Source of the DNA: Syntrophaceae bacterium UBA6109
GTDB lineage: Bacteria; Desulfobacterota; Syntrophia; Syntrophales; UBA6109
DNA: 30,504 nucleotides
Direction of reading: 5' to 3'
Assembly (NCBI GenBank): GCA_002428445.1
Contig: DIWJ01000064.1
Span: 1-30,504, forward strand
Made by a program: the position numbers and the translations under genes. Below, piece after piece: positions 1-8,547 of the stretch (its first letter is position 1; every line of letters begins with the position of its first letter). The notes beneath the pieces were generated by a model. It saw only the letters and a program-made list of their open reading frames with translations. It ran no database searches and had not been told where the DNA came from.

Positions 1-71
1 CAAAAACTTTCTTGGGACAGTAGTGCTGTCGAACATAAAGTCGGTGAAGATGAGGGCAGGGAGGCCGTCAC

Positions 72-1079
72 GTGTTCAGCGCACATCTGGTCAACGATCC
101 GTTCGGCGATCCGGGAGTCTATCTCGAATTTCAATACCGGAGGAGCGCACTCCTCTTCGATCTGGGGGACCTCCATCCCGTGCCGGCGCGAAAGCTCCTG
201 AAGGTCGGCCACGTCTTCGTGTCCCATGCCCACATGGACCATTTCATCGGCTTCGACCATCTGCTGCGGCTCTGCCTGGGCCGCGACCGCCATATCCATC
301 TCTACGGTCCGCCGGGTTTCCGGCGGAACGTCGAAAGCCGGATTGCCTCCTACACCTGGAACCTCGTTGAAAATTACGTCAACGACTTTGCGATCCTCGC
401 AACCGAAGTGGACGGGGACCGCATGCAGACGGTGAGCTTCCGCTGCCGCAGCGCCTTCCGGCCGGAGCCGGCGGAGGAGAAGGCCTTTGACGGCGTGCTG
501 CTCGATGAACGGGCGTTCCGCGTGAAGGCCGCGCTGCTCGATCACCGGATCCCTTCGCTGGCATTCCGTTTCGAGGAAAAGAGCCGCGTCAACATCATGA
601 AAAACGAACTGCTGCGCATGGGGCTTCCCGTGGGCGCCTGGCTGACGGACTTCAAGGAGGCGGTGATCGCCGGCGAGCCGGACGGGAAGCCAGTCCGGGT
701 CGTGCGGAAGGAAGGAGGCCGGGTTCTGGAGGAGCGTTCGATGAGACTGGGCGCTCTGAAAGAAAAGATCCTGAAGATCACGCCGGGCAAGGTTGTGGCC
801 TACATCACGGACGCCGTCTACAGCGAGGCGAATGCCCGCCGCATGATCGATATCGCCAGGGAAGCGGATCTCCTCTTCATCGAGACGGCCTTTGCGGAAG
901 AGGACGCCGAAAGGGCCGCGGAGACATTTCACCTGACCGCCCGCCAGGCGGGTGCGATCGCGGCCGCCGCCGGGGCGCGCCGCATCGTCCCGTTTCATTT
1001 CTCGCCGAAATACGAGGGCGCCGCGGAGCGGCTGCTGGAGGAATTGTCCAGTGCCGCAGGCCTTCAGCCGCCGCTATAA
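72..1079 (+). CDS. RNase Z-like MBL-fold metallo-hydrolase
   Basis: Metallo-beta-lactamase-fold hydrolase closest in layout to ribonuclease Z, the endonuclease that trims tRNA 3' ends. Visible signs are the zinc motif H-A-H-M-D-H at residues 52-57, a 'YGPPGF' segment typical of RNase Z just after it, a late Asp in 'ITDAVYSE', and the C-terminal 'HLTARQAG...PFHFSPKY' block that carries the last His ligand in this family. At 335 residues it is a little longer than the usual roughly 305. The start is GTG, preceded by AGGGAGG at 58-64 with 7-base spacing. The last 6 bases overlap the end of the convergent NusG-like gene. Some MBL proteins with this layout are not tRNA processors, so the exact substrate is less certain than the fold. 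Confidence 0.85.
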   Translation: MFSAHLVNDPFGDPGVYLEFQYRRSALLFDLGDLHPVPARKLLKVGHVFVSHAHMDHFIGFDHLLRLCLGRDRHIHLYGPPGFRRNVESRIASYTWNLVENYVNDFAILATEVDGDRMQTVSFRCRSAFRPEPAEEKAFDGVLLDERAFRVKAALLDHRIPSLAFRFEEKSRVNIMKNELLRMGLPVGAWLTDFKEAVIAGEPDGKPVRVVRKEGGRVLEERSMRLGALKEKILKITPGKVVAYITDAVYSEANARRMIDIAREADLLFIETAFAEEDAERAAETFHLTARQAGAIAAAAGARRIVPFHFSPKYEGAAERLLEELSSAAGLQPPL

Positions 1080-1577
1080 TTTGGCTACCTGGAATCCCTC
1101 CAGCTTGATGGCCACGGAGCGCTGCAGGAGATCGATCGATACGACGAAGAGCTCCTTCGCCGGGTCCGTGCTGATCACGATTCCCTCAACCCCCCGGAAA
1201 GGCCCGTCGACGATCCGCGCCGGTTCCCCGACGTGCGGATACTGCAGCTGGAACGTCTCCACCCGCGATTCGACGATGCGGCGTATGGCCTCGATCTTGT
1301 CGTCGGGCACCGGGATCGCCTCGGCGCTGCTCGGCCTGCCGAGAATGCGCACGGCGCCGGGCGTCTTCAGAATGTCCAGCTTGGTCTGGTTGTCCAGCGC
1401 GGCGACGTCGACGAAGAGGTATCCCGAAAACATCGGCAGGAGGATTCTTTTCCTCCGGTCCTTGCGGCTGCTCCAGGTCTCGACCTTCGGCAGGAAGGCA
1501 TGAAGCGATTTGCGGCAGAGTCCTTGGTAGACCTTCTCTTCATGACGGCTCCGCGTGTGAACGGCATACCAAGGCAT
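1074..1577 (-). CDS. NusG paralog, specialised transcription antiterminator (UpxY/RfaH-like)
   Basis: NusG-family protein of 167 residues with an N-terminal NGN domain beginning 'MPWYAVHTRSRHEEKV' and a C-terminal KOW-type segment around 'DGPFRGVEGIV'. NusG proteins bind RNA polymerase and modulate pausing and termination. The wording differs from housekeeping NusG ('FSGYLFVDV' and a non-standard C-terminus 'LLQRSVAIKLEGFQVAKL') and resembles operon-specific paralogs such as UpxY, LoaP or RfaH that act on long polysaccharide operons. I chose the ATG at 1575-1577, which has AAGGGG upstream, over an in-frame TTG ten codons earlier. The gene stands alone, far from the usual secE-nusG-rplK context, which supports a paralog. 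Polysaccharide export genes lie 20 kb away; a link to them is only inference. A weak promoter-like TTGAAA-N17-TAGCTT lies upstream. Confidence 0.85.
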   Translation of the reverse strand: MPWYAVHTRSRHEEKVYQGLCRKSLHAFLPKVETWSSRKDRRKRILLPMFSGYLFVDVAALDNQTKLDILKTPGAVRILGRPSSAEAIPVPDDKIEAIRRIVESRVETFQLQYPHVGEPARIVDGPFRGVEGIVISTDPAKELFVVSIDLLQRSVAIKLEGFQVAKL

Positions 1578-1647
1578 ACGGTTGATTTCCCCTTCGTTTG
1601 GTGACAAGCTACCCCAGCGTCACATTTTTTTCAATGGGGAGTCCGGC

Positions 1648-3276
1648 ATGAGGCTTCTGATCGACGGCCTTCGTTTCCCGCTTCAGGCGGAGCCGGAGGG
1701 GGACGTCCTGGCGGAACGTGTCGCATCTGCGCTCGGCATGAAACGGGGGGAGATCCTGTCGCTCCGCGTTGTGCGCCGGTCGATCGATGCCCGCCGCCGC
1801 CGGGAACCCAAGGTCGTCCTCGGCCTGGAGGCTGTCGTTCCGGACGGCGCGGATTGGACGCCGCGCAAGGCGGGGGGCATCTCCATCCGCCGCGCCGATG
1901 CGCTGTGGCAGCCGCCGGTTCTGCGCGGGAATCCCTTCGCGGGCAGGCGCCCCGTCGTCGTGGGCTGCGGACCGGCCGGGCTTTTTGCGGCGCTGGCCCT
2001 CGCCATGGGCGGCGCCCCGCCGTTGCTCCTGGAGCGGGGCCGTCCGCTGGCGGAACGGGCGGCCGACGTCCGGGAATTCTGGGAACGCGGCCGCCTCGAC
2101 CCGGAGAGCAACGTTCAGTTCGGCGAGGGAGGGGCGGGCGCCTTCTCCGACGGAAAACTGACGAGCCGCCTCCGTGATCCGCGCGCCGACTGGGTGAAGA
2201 AGATCTTCGTGGAAAGCGGCGCTCCCGCTTCCATCCTCAGCGATGCCAAGCCGCATGTGGGAACGGACCGGCTTCGCGCCGTCGTCGTTTCCCTGCGGAA
2301 GAGGCTGATGGAAGCGGGCGTGGAGATACGCTTCGGCGCAACCGTGACGGGCCTCATCGTGAGGAAGGGCGCGGCGGCGGGCGTGATCGTCGGCGGCAGA
2401 GAGGAAATCGCGGCGGAGCGGATCGTTTTCGCCGCCGGTCAAAGCGCGGACGACACCTATGCGATGCTGGAACGCAGCGGCCTGTCCCTTTCGCCGAAAC
2501 CCTTCGCAATCGGTCTGCGCGTCGAGCACCCCCAGGAGCTTGTCGACCGGATTCAGTACGGCCGATGGCGGGAGGACCCGCAGCTGCCGCCCGCGGAATA
2601 TTTTCTGACGGCCAAACTCGATTCGCTGGGCCGCTCCGTCTACACCTTCTGCATGTGCCCGGGCGGACAGATCATCGGCTCCAGTTCCGAGGCCGGGCGA
2701 ATCGTCACGAATGGGATGAGCAACTCGCTGCGAAACGGCCCCTTCGCCAACGCCGCGGTGGTCGTCAATATCCGTACGGAGGATTTCGATCGCGGCGGTC
2801 CGATGGACGGCCTAGCGTTCCGGGGACTCTGGGAGGAAAGGGCCTTCGCGCTGGGAGGAGGGGACTACGCCGCGCCGGCGCAGCGCCTCGCCGACTTCCT
2901 GCGCGGAGAGGCGTCGCCCTCGATCGGGCGCCACAGCTTTCTCCCCGATGTCCGCGCGGCGCGGCTCGATGACGCGCTGCCGCCCTTTGCCGCGGAAGCG
3001 ATCCGGGAGGGGCTGAAGGTTTTCGGCAGGAAGATGTCCGGATTCCTTTCCGAAGAGGCGCTCCTGATCGGGGTGGAGACGCGGACGTCGTCGCCCGTGC
3101 GGATTCTGCGGGGTCCCGACGGGTCCGCCGTCGGGGTCGCCGGGCTCTACCCGTGCGGGGAAGGATCGGGTTACGCGGGCGGGATCATCAGCTCCGCCGT
3201 CGACGGAATCCGGGCGGCGGAGAGCATCCTGGCGGCAGGCGGATCTGCCGGGACGGCCGATTTTTCCTGCTCCTGA
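1648..3276 (+). CDS. COG2509-type FAD-dependent dehydrogenase
   Basis: Uncharacterised flavoprotein family of about 540 residues (542 here). The N-terminal ~90 residues form the family's small basic domain with 'VVRRSIDARRRREPKVV'. A Rossmann FAD-binding motif follows at 'VVGCGPAGLFAALALA'. The signature 'NVQFGEGGAGAFSDGKLTSR', a Cys pair in 'FCMCPGGQII', and the C-terminal FAD motif 'YPCGEGSGYAGGI' are all present. The reaction is not known for the family; it is presumably an NAD(P)H- or substrate-linked oxidoreductase in the cytoplasm. The ATG at 1648 is preceded by GGGGAG with 6-base spacing. The gene is divergent from the NusG-like gene across about 70 bases and convergent with lysR, so no operon partner is visible. 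Confidence 0.88.
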   Translation: MRLLIDGLRFPLQAEPEGDVLAERVASALGMKRGEILSLRVVRRSIDARRRREPKVVLGLEAVVPDGADWTPRKAGGISIRRADALWQPPVLRGNPFAGRRPVVVGCGPAGLFAALALAMGGAPPLLLERGRPLAERAADVREFWERGRLDPESNVQFGEGGAGAFSDGKLTSRLRDPRADWVKKIFVESGAPASILSDAKPHVGTDRLRAVVVSLRKRLMEAGVEIRFGATVTGLIVRKGAAAGVIVGGREEIAAERIVFAAGQSADDTYAMLERSGLSLSPKPFAIGLRVEHPQELVDRIQYGRWREDPQLPPAEYFLTAKLDSLGRSVYTFCMCPGGQIIGSSSEAGRIVTNGMSNSLRNGPFANAAVVVNIRTEDFDRGGPMDGLAFRGLWEERAFALGGGDYAAPAQRLADFLRGEASPSIGRHSFLPDVRAARLDDALPPFAAEAIREGLKVFGRKMSGFLSEEALLIGVETRTSSPVRILRGPDGSAVGVAGLYPCGEGSGYAGGIISSAVDGIRAAESILAAGGSAGTADFSCS

Positions 3277-3307
3277 GCGCTGCGACAAGGCTGATGGACC
3301 TTTCGGC

Positions 3308-4201
3308 TCACTGCCGATGGCTGCTCGACTGGCGGGAACATTCCTTGATCGCCTCCCACAACAGGTCGACGACGTGGAGGTTCGGGCTGTCGCGCCGCAC
3401 CATGAGGCCCATTTCTCTGGTGAGCGGGGGCGTCCCGAACGTTACGCAATGCAGCTTCGCGAACCGCTGCTTGGAGAGGTAAAAATCGGGCACGATCCCG
3501 ATGCCGACGTTGTGTTCCACCATGAGCAGGATGTTTTCGTAGGAGTCGAATTCCATGACGGGGTCCGCCTTGATGCCGCGGCGCTTCATCTCCCGGTCGA
3601 TCATGGTCTCATCGAGAAGCTGCGGTTTGTGCCGCAGGTAGGGGCCTCTGCTCAGCAGCTCTTCATCCGTTTTCCCCCGGTACTGGTTCGGCGCGATCAC
3701 GTAGAACCGCTCCAGCTTGTACGGCCGCCACAACAGCTCTTCCGGCAGCTGAACCGGTCCGACGCCAAAGCTTGCGTCGAGCTTCCGGCTGACCACTTCC
3801 TGGGCCAGGTGTTTGGTCACGCCGCTGGCGATGACGAGGCCGATGGTCAACTTGGGGTGTTTGGCCCTGAGAACGATGAGGGCGTTGGCCACGTCGTCGG
3901 TGACGGCGCTGCGCACGTGTCCGAGAACCAGCTTGCCCCCGAGTTTTGTTTTCTGATTCCGCCCCTTGTATTCGTCCCACTGCTGCAGGATCTGCCGCGT
4001 CACCGCGACAAGCTTTTCGCCCTCTTCCGTCAGCGTGACCGGCCGCCGGGAGCGATCGACCAGGGGCGTCCCGAACTCGTCCTCCAGGTCCTTCAAATGC
4101 TGACTGACCGCGGCCTGGGAAAGGTGAACGGCGCGAGAAGCGGCGGTCAGGCTGCCGAGCTCCGCCACGTACATCAGGGACTTCAGCTTGTCCATATTCA
4201 T
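3308..4201 (-). CDS. LysR-family transcriptional regulator
   Basis: LysR-type regulator of 297 residues, the usual length. An N-terminal winged helix-turn-helix spans residues 1-62 ('LTAASRAVHLSQAAVSQHLK') and is followed by a linker helix and a periplasmic-binding-protein-like effector domain from about residue 90. The start chosen is the ATG at 4199-4201, which has GAGAGA upstream; a second ATG two codons later is also possible, and an upstream extension is unlikely. It is divergent from the Ldh2-TctCBA-PLP enzyme-aminotransferase genes, the standard arrangement for a LysR protein controlling a catabolic operon in response to its substrate. A T-N11-A dyad at 4270-4284 overlaps its own promoter, suggesting autorepression. 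The effector is unknown; in this context a carboxylate taken up by the transporter is the natural guess. Confidence 0.93.
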   Translation of the reverse strand: MNMDKLKSLMYVAELGSLTAASRAVHLSQAAVSQHLKDLEDEFGTPLVDRSRRPVTLTEEGEKLVAVTRQILQQWDEYKGRNQKTKLGGKLVLGHVRSAVTDDVANALIVLRAKHPKLTIGLVIASGVTKHLAQEVVSRKLDASFGVGPVQLPEELLWRPYKLERFYVIAPNQYRGKTDEELLSRGPYLRHKPQLLDETMIDREMKRRGIKADPVMEFDSYENILLMVEHNVGIGIVPDFYLSKQRFAKLHCVTFGTPPLTREMGLMVRRDSPNLHVVDLLWEAIKECSRQSSSHRQ

Positions 4202-4266
4202 AGGGAATCTCTCTGTCCGCGTTAAAGAAATACGGGTCAAACACCGCCAAGGCGACCGCCGGCAAC

Positions 4267-4296
4267 ATTATAAGAAGATCTTATCATTTCAATCAA
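4267..4296 (-). promoter_or_regulatory. Sigma-70-type promoter for lysR
   Basis: Read on the minus strand: -35 TTGATT (4291-4296), 18-base spacer, and a consensus -10 TATAAT (4267-4272). The start would fall near 4260, about 60 bases upstream of the lysR ATG. The LysR-type dyad at 4270-4284 covers part of the -10 and the spacer, consistent with autorepression. Confidence 0.55.
4270..4284. promoter_or_regulatory. LysR-type operator dyad
   Basis: ATAAGA-AGA-TCTTAT, a perfect 6+6 inverted repeat with a 3-base centre. It contains the T-N11-A signature of LysR recognition sites (TAAGA-N3-TCTTA). Its centre lies about 70 bases upstream of the start expected for the divergent catabolic operon, close to the canonical -65 site. 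A second, weaker dyad (CAATC at 4290-4294 and GATTG at 4305-4309) lies between it and the -35 box and could be the activation half-site. Confidence 0.55.
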
Positions 4297-4312
4297 AATA
4301 TTCAGATTGCTT

Positions 4313-4341
4313 TTGACATGGAGGGGTGTTTAGATCAATCG
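4313..4341 (+). promoter_or_regulatory. Probable activator-dependent promoter of the catabolic operon
   Basis: A consensus -35 hexamer TTGACA lies at 4313-4318. No good -10 hexamer is found at 15-18 bases spacing (best are CAATCG/ATCAAT around 4334-4341). A strong -35 with a poor -10, downstream of a LysR site, fits a promoter that needs the regulator. The end coordinate is approximate. Confidence 0.4.
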
Positions 4342-4382
4342 ATTTTTTTCAACGGCAAAAAAAGAACATCAGAGGTGTTTCG

Positions 4383-5435
4383 ATGCCTGAGACGACCCTC
4401 ATCACCCCCCCGGATCTCGCCCGATTCATTGTCGCCGTGCTTGAACACTTGGAAGTATCGGCTCCCGACGCAAAAATCGTTTCCGACTGCCTGGTTTTCG
4501 CTCATCTGCGCGGCTTCGACACGCACGGACTTCCGTGTTTTGCCGGTTATGTGGAATGTCTGGAGCAGGGGCGGATCAAATCCAGACCCGATATCAAGGT
4601 GGAAAGACCTATGCCCTGGACGGTCCGGCTGGATGCGGACAACGGCCTCGGCCAGGTGGCGGCTCATCGAGCCATGGCGCTCGCCGTCGAAGCCGCCGAG
4701 CAGCTCGGGATCGGGGCGGCGGTCGTACGGCGCAGCAACCACTTCGGAGCAGCCTGCTGTTATTCCACGATGGCGCTGCCCCGGGACTGCATCGGACTGG
4801 TGACCTCCAATGCCGCGGCTGCGGCCGCACCCTTCGGGGCACTGGAGCCTTTCCTGGGCACCAACCCCCTTTCCGTCGCCGTGCCGACCTTGAAGGTTCC
4901 CCCGTTTGTGATCGACATGGCCACGAGCGAGGGCGCCCGGAAGAAGGTCCGCCAGGCGCTGTCGCAGGGAGTGCCCCTCCCCGCCGGATGGGCACTGGAT
5001 AAGGAGGGCAATCCCACAACAGACCCGAAGGTGGCGCTGGAAGGCGTGATGCTCCCCTTCGGAGGGATGAAGGGATCCGCCGTCACGCTGTTCCTGGACA
5101 TTCTTTCGGGGGTGCTTTCCGGGGCTGAATTCGGCGGACGGGTGGGAAGCGTTCTGACGAATTCGGAGAGGGAGTCCGGCAACGGCAACTTCATGCTCGT
5201 CCTGAAAGTCGCCGCTTTTATCCCGGCCGGGGAGTTCAAGATGCGAATGGACGATGAACTGACGCGACTTCGCGGCCTGCGGCCCGTCAAGGGGATCAAG
5301 GAAGTCATCTATCCCGGATATAAGGAGCATTTTACGGAAATTGCGCGGCGGGAGCAGGGGATACCATTGGCCGATGCGGTGATAGAGGAAGCCCGGCAGA
5401 TCGGGAAAAGGCATGGGATCGCCTTTCCCATCTGA
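4383..5435 (+). CDS. Ldh2-family NAD(P)-dependent 2-hydroxyacid dehydrogenase
   Basis: Member of the malate/L-lactate dehydrogenase family (COG2055) that also contains (R)-3-sulfolactate dehydrogenase ComC, ureidoglycolate dehydrogenase and 2,3-diketogulonate reductase. It interconverts a 2-hydroxyacid and a 2-oxoacid with NAD(P). Visible family marks: 'RGFDTHGLP' with H48, 'RRSNHFGAACCY' with H120, 'FLGTNPLSVAVP' near 157-168, 'VIDMATSEGARKKV', 'GWALDKEGNPTTDP' and the Gly-rich 'LPFGGMKGSAV' near 224-234. The length is 350 residues, normal for the family. The ATG at 4383 follows AGAGGTG; an in-frame ATG 19 codons upstream lacks support. It is the first gene after the LysR regulator and is followed 54 bases later by the TTT transporter. 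Substrate cannot be read from sequence alone; the context favours a 3-substituted lactate such as sulfolactate (inference). Confidence 0.9.
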   Translation: MPETTLITPPDLARFIVAVLEHLEVSAPDAKIVSDCLVFAHLRGFDTHGLPCFAGYVECLEQGRIKSRPDIKVERPMPWTVRLDADNGLGQVAAHRAMALAVEAAEQLGIGAAVVRRSNHFGAACCYSTMALPRDCIGLVTSNAAAAAAPFGALEPFLGTNPLSVAVPTLKVPPFVIDMATSEGARKKVRQALSQGVPLPAGWALDKEGNPTTDPKVALEGVMLPFGGMKGSAVTLFLDILSGVLSGAEFGGRVGSVLTNSERESGNGNFMLVLKVAAFIPAGEFKMRMDDELTRLRGLRPVKGIKEVIYPGYKEHFTEIARREQGIPLADAVIEEARQIGKRHGIAFPI

Positions 5436-5489
5436 TGACCAGAAAGAAATGCAAAATCGCAGAGAGCAGCATCAAAAGGAGGTAGGAAA

Positions 5490-6440
5490 ATGAAAGGGAA
5501 GAGAATATTCACGGTCCTGTTGTCGCTTCTTCTGATCGGTCTGTGGGGATCGGCAGTGTTGGCTGCCGAGGCGTATCCGACGAAACCCATCACCATCGTC
5601 GTTCCTTTCGCCGCCGGCGGGGCGGTGGATGTGACGATCCGGATCATCTCCGAAGAGGCGGAGAAGGATCTCGGGCAGAAGATCCTTGTGGTCAACAAGC
5701 CCGGGGCAGGCGCCGCCGAAGGGCAGGGATTTGTCGCCCGCGCCGTTCCGGACGGATACACGCTGCTGGCGATGACATCGTCGGTCGTGACGAACACCCT
5801 GACGAAAAAAGTCGACTTCACCATCGACTCCTTTTCACCGATCGTGTTGTACTGCTTCGATCCCGAGGTGCTGTACGTCAGCGCGTCGACGCCTTTCAAA
5901 TCTCTTGAAGACCTGATCGCAGCGGGCAAGAAGGGGACGATCACGAATGCCTCGCACGGCCATTCGACATCCCACCACATCGCGTCGATGCTCATGGAGG
6001 GCAAAGCCGGCATAAAATTCAAGTACGTTCATACCAAGGGGGCGACGGAACAGGTTCCCATGATCGCCGGCGGGCATGTGCAGTGCGGACTCGGCGCTTA
6101 TGGAGAGGCGAGAAGCATGATCGACCAGGGCAAACTTCGTCTGCTCGGCGTCATGTCCGAAGAAAGGGATCCCCGCATTCCCAACGTGCCGACCTTCAAG
6201 GAGAAGGGGTATCCGATGGAATACGGCGCCTGGCGCGGCATCTCGGGCCCGAAGGGACTTTCTCAGGAAGTCCTGGACAGGCTGAGCAAGGCATTCAAGG
6301 CAGCCCTCGACAAGAAAGAAGTGCAGGAAAAATTCGAGAAGGCCAACTATCCCCTGATGTACAAGGGACCGAAGGAGTTCGCGGCCCATCTGAAGGCGGA
6401 TTTCGTGAGCAACAAGCAGATCCTGTCACAGTTGAAATAG
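5490..6440 (+). CDS. tctC: TTT-family substrate-binding protein (TctC/Bug type)
   Basis: Periplasmic solute-binding protein of the tripartite tricarboxylate transporter. It has an N-terminal signal peptide (basic MKGKR, then a hydrophobic stretch to about residue 24, likely cut at the VLA-A site near residues 25-26). The mature protein opens with the Bug-family hallmark 'YPTKPITIVVPFAAGGAVD'. The length, 316 residues, is typical. A strong ribosome site AAGGAGGT precedes the ATG. It delivers a carboxylate or similar anion to the TctA-TctB membrane pair encoded immediately downstream (gene order C-B-A). The Bug family is functionally broad, so the ligand cannot be named from sequence; the neighbouring enzymes suggest a 2-hydroxyacid. 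Confidence 0.93.
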   Translation: MKGKRIFTVLLSLLLIGLWGSAVLAAEAYPTKPITIVVPFAAGGAVDVTIRIISEEAEKDLGQKILVVNKPGAGAAEGQGFVARAVPDGYTLLAMTSSVVTNTLTKKVDFTIDSFSPIVLYCFDPEVLYVSASTPFKSLEDLIAAGKKGTITNASHGHSTSHHIASMLMEGKAGIKFKYVHTKGATEQVPMIAGGHVQCGLGAYGEARSMIDQGKLRLLGVMSEERDPRIPNVPTFKEKGYPMEYGAWRGISGPKGLSQEVLDRLSKAFKAALDKKEVQEKFEKANYPLMYKGPKEFAAHLKADFVSNKQILSQLK

Positions 6441-6486
6441 CGCTGCGCGTGATGCAGGACTCCCTGCAGGAGGGGAGGGCCGTGCC

Positions 6487-6975
6487 ATGACTCAAGAAAA
6501 AAGCGCCCAGGGAAGGACCCCGCAGATCGTCACCGGTCTTCTGATCTGGATCGTGGTGGCGGGACTGATCGGTTTCACGCGGGGTCTTCCCCTGATCCAG
6601 GAAGGGGCCCCCGGTCCGCGGTTCATGCCCGTTCTGCTCGCCGTGTGCCGGGGAATCCTGAACGTCCTGTACTTTGCGGACGTCTTCCTCTCGAAGAGCG
6701 GGAAAGCTCTGGTCATGCCCCGTCTTTCCGAGCTGGCGGGCCCTGCGTCGTACGTCCTGGTGGGCCTGTTCATGATTTTTTTCTGGGAGCGCCTCGGGGT
6801 CGTCGCCACCGTCCTCGTCGCTTCCATCGGCGAGCTGAAATTCCTGGAGCGCTACTCCTGGAAAAAATCCGTTTTTGTCGGGGTGATGATCAGCCTTACA
6901 ACCTGGGTGATCTTCCAGTACATATTGGGAGTGCCGCTGCCTGCGGGCATTTTCGCCTGGCTGCTCGTCCGGTGA
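6487..6975 (+). CDS. tctB: TTT-family small membrane subunit TctB
   Basis: Small integral membrane protein of 162 residues with about four hydrophobic segments (near residues 14-30, 45-60, 78-112 and 125-160), the expected size and topology for the TctB subunit. It starts at ATG 6487 behind a GGAGGGGAGGG purine run. It lies between tctC and tctA, 46 and 22 bases from them, so the three are almost certainly cotranscribed. The family is poorly conserved in sequence, so assignment rests largely on topology and position. Confidence 0.88.
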   Translation: MTQEKSAQGRTPQIVTGLLIWIVVAGLIGFTRGLPLIQEGAPGPRFMPVLLAVCRGILNVLYFADVFLSKSGKALVMPRLSELAGPASYVLVGLFMIFFWERLGVVATVLVASIGELKFLERYSWKKSVFVGVMISLTTWVIFQYILGVPLPAGIFAWLLVR

Positions 6976-6997
6976 AACCGGCCGGGGAAGGAATCCA

Positions 6998-8482
6998 GTG
7001 GATACGATCCTGTTGATGTTCAACGGACTGGCCGTCGCATTGACGCCGATCAATCTGCTCTTCTGCTCCATCGGCGTCGTGATCGGCACGACGGTGGGCG
7101 CTCTCCCGGGCATCGGTTCGGCGGGCGCCTGCGCCATTCTCCTGCCGGCGACGTTCAAGATGGGACCCGTGACGGCGCTGATCATGCTCGCCGGCATCTT
7201 TTACGGGACCCAATACGGCGGAACGATCACCTCGGTCCTGATGCGCGTCCCCGGCGAGTCCGCATCGGTGGTGACGATGTTCGACGGCAATCCCCTCGCC
7301 CGGCAGGGCAAGGCCGGCGTCGCCCTGGGGCTCGCTGCCGTCGGCTCTTTTGTCGGCGGTACGGTGAGCGTGGTCGGTCTCATGGTATTCGGGCCGCCGC
7401 TGGCCGACACGGCCCTGAAGCTGGGACCCGCAGAATATTTTTCCCTCATGATCATGGCCCTGAGCCTGGTCGTCGCCTTTGCAGGCGAATCGATCGTCCG
7501 CGGCCTGATCGCCACGTGCCTGGGGCTGATGCTGGCCATGGTGGGGCAGGATCTCATGACCGGCCAGCCGCGTCTGACCTTCGGGTTTCAGCAGCTTCTC
7601 GACGGCATCGACTTTCTTCCCGTCGCCGTGGGGATGTTCGGCCTCAGCGAGATGATCGAGTTCTTCGAAAAGCGCAAGCCCCTGGAGATCGTCAAGGCGG
7701 AGCTCGGTTTTCTGAAGGTGCTTCCGTCGCTCAGGGATCTGAAGGAATCCTTCTTTCCCATGGTCCGGGGGACGATTCTCGGGTTCTTCGTGGGGATCTT
7801 CCCCGGCGCGGGGCCGACCATTTCTTCGTTTCTTTCCTACGGCCTCGAACAGCGGATCTCCAAGCACCCGGAACAGTTCGGGAAGGGCGCACTGGCCGGC
7901 GTCGCCGGGCCGGAGACGGCCAACAACGCGGCCACCGGCGGCGCCATGGTCCCCATGCTCAGCCTCGGGCTTCCCAGTTCGCCCTCGACGGCGCTCATGC
8001 TCGCCGCCCTCATCATGTTCGGCCTCAAGCCGGGTCCAACGCTGTTCAAGGACGCGCCTGACGTGGTATGGGGCCTGATCGGCAGTCTCTATGTCGGCAA
8101 CGTGATGCTGGTCGTCATCAACCTCGCCTGCATCCCGCTGATCGTCTATTTCATGGACAAGGTGCGCGGCTACCTGCCGATCATCATCCTTCTCCTTTCG
8201 GCTTTCGGCGTCTACAGCTATCGGGGTTCCGTGTTCGATATCGGGATCATGATGGCGTTCGCGCTCGTCGGCTACGGTATGACCAAGGTGGCGATCCCCC
8301 TGGCGCCGGTCATCCTGGGGCTTCTTCTCGGCGGGCCTGCGGAAAACAGTCTCCGGCAGGCGCTTGTGCTGTCGGACGGCAATCCCATGGTCTTCCTGAC
8401 GCATCCCATTTCGGCCACGTTTCTTATCATAACCTGCGCGTCTCTCCTGCTTCCGGTTCTGCTGCGCAAGAAGAAGGGATGA
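6998..8482 (+). CDS. tctA: TTT-family large membrane subunit TctA
   Basis: Large permease subunit of the tripartite tricarboxylate transporter, 494 residues with 10-12 hydrophobic segments. Hallmarks near the N-terminus are 'GALPGIGSAGACAILLPATF' and 'GIFYGTQYGGTITSVLMRVPG', with the internal repeat 'GIFPGAGPTISSFLSY' and 'ETANNAATGGAMVPML' in the second half. The start is GTG at 6998, preceded by GGGGAAGGA with good spacing. It forms the membrane channel with TctB and takes substrate from the TctC protein by secondary, ion-driven transport. The protein ends in a Lys-rich tail, as is usual for the family. Confidence 0.95.
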   Translation: MDTILLMFNGLAVALTPINLLFCSIGVVIGTTVGALPGIGSAGACAILLPATFKMGPVTALIMLAGIFYGTQYGGTITSVLMRVPGESASVVTMFDGNPLARQGKAGVALGLAAVGSFVGGTVSVVGLMVFGPPLADTALKLGPAEYFSLMIMALSLVVAFAGESIVRGLIATCLGLMLAMVGQDLMTGQPRLTFGFQQLLDGIDFLPVAVGMFGLSEMIEFFEKRKPLEIVKAELGFLKVLPSLRDLKESFFPMVRGTILGFFVGIFPGAGPTISSFLSYGLEQRISKHPEQFGKGALAGVAGPETANNAATGGAMVPMLSLGLPSSPSTALMLAALIMFGLKPGPTLFKDAPDVVWGLIGSLYVGNVMLVVINLACIPLIVYFMDKVRGYLPIIILLLSAFGVYSYRGSVFDIGIMMAFALVGYGMTKVAIPLAPVILGLLLGGPAENSLRQALVLSDGNPMVFLTHPISATFLIITCASLLLPVLLRKKKG

Positions 8483-8547
8483 GGTTGCGGGCCGCACTTT
8501 GCATCCAGCAGCGTCCGTAAACGTCTGTAGAGGAGGGACCATCCCTT

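Noticed and set aside
1..71. Possible gene end or RNA at the window start
   Set aside because: Only a ribosome site for the first gene is seen; nothing else can be supported in 71 bases.
6896..8542. A 548-codon minus-strand frame opposite tctA
   Set aside because: Composition is dominated by charged residues with His and Gln, as expected from antisense reading of a membrane protein; no motifs.
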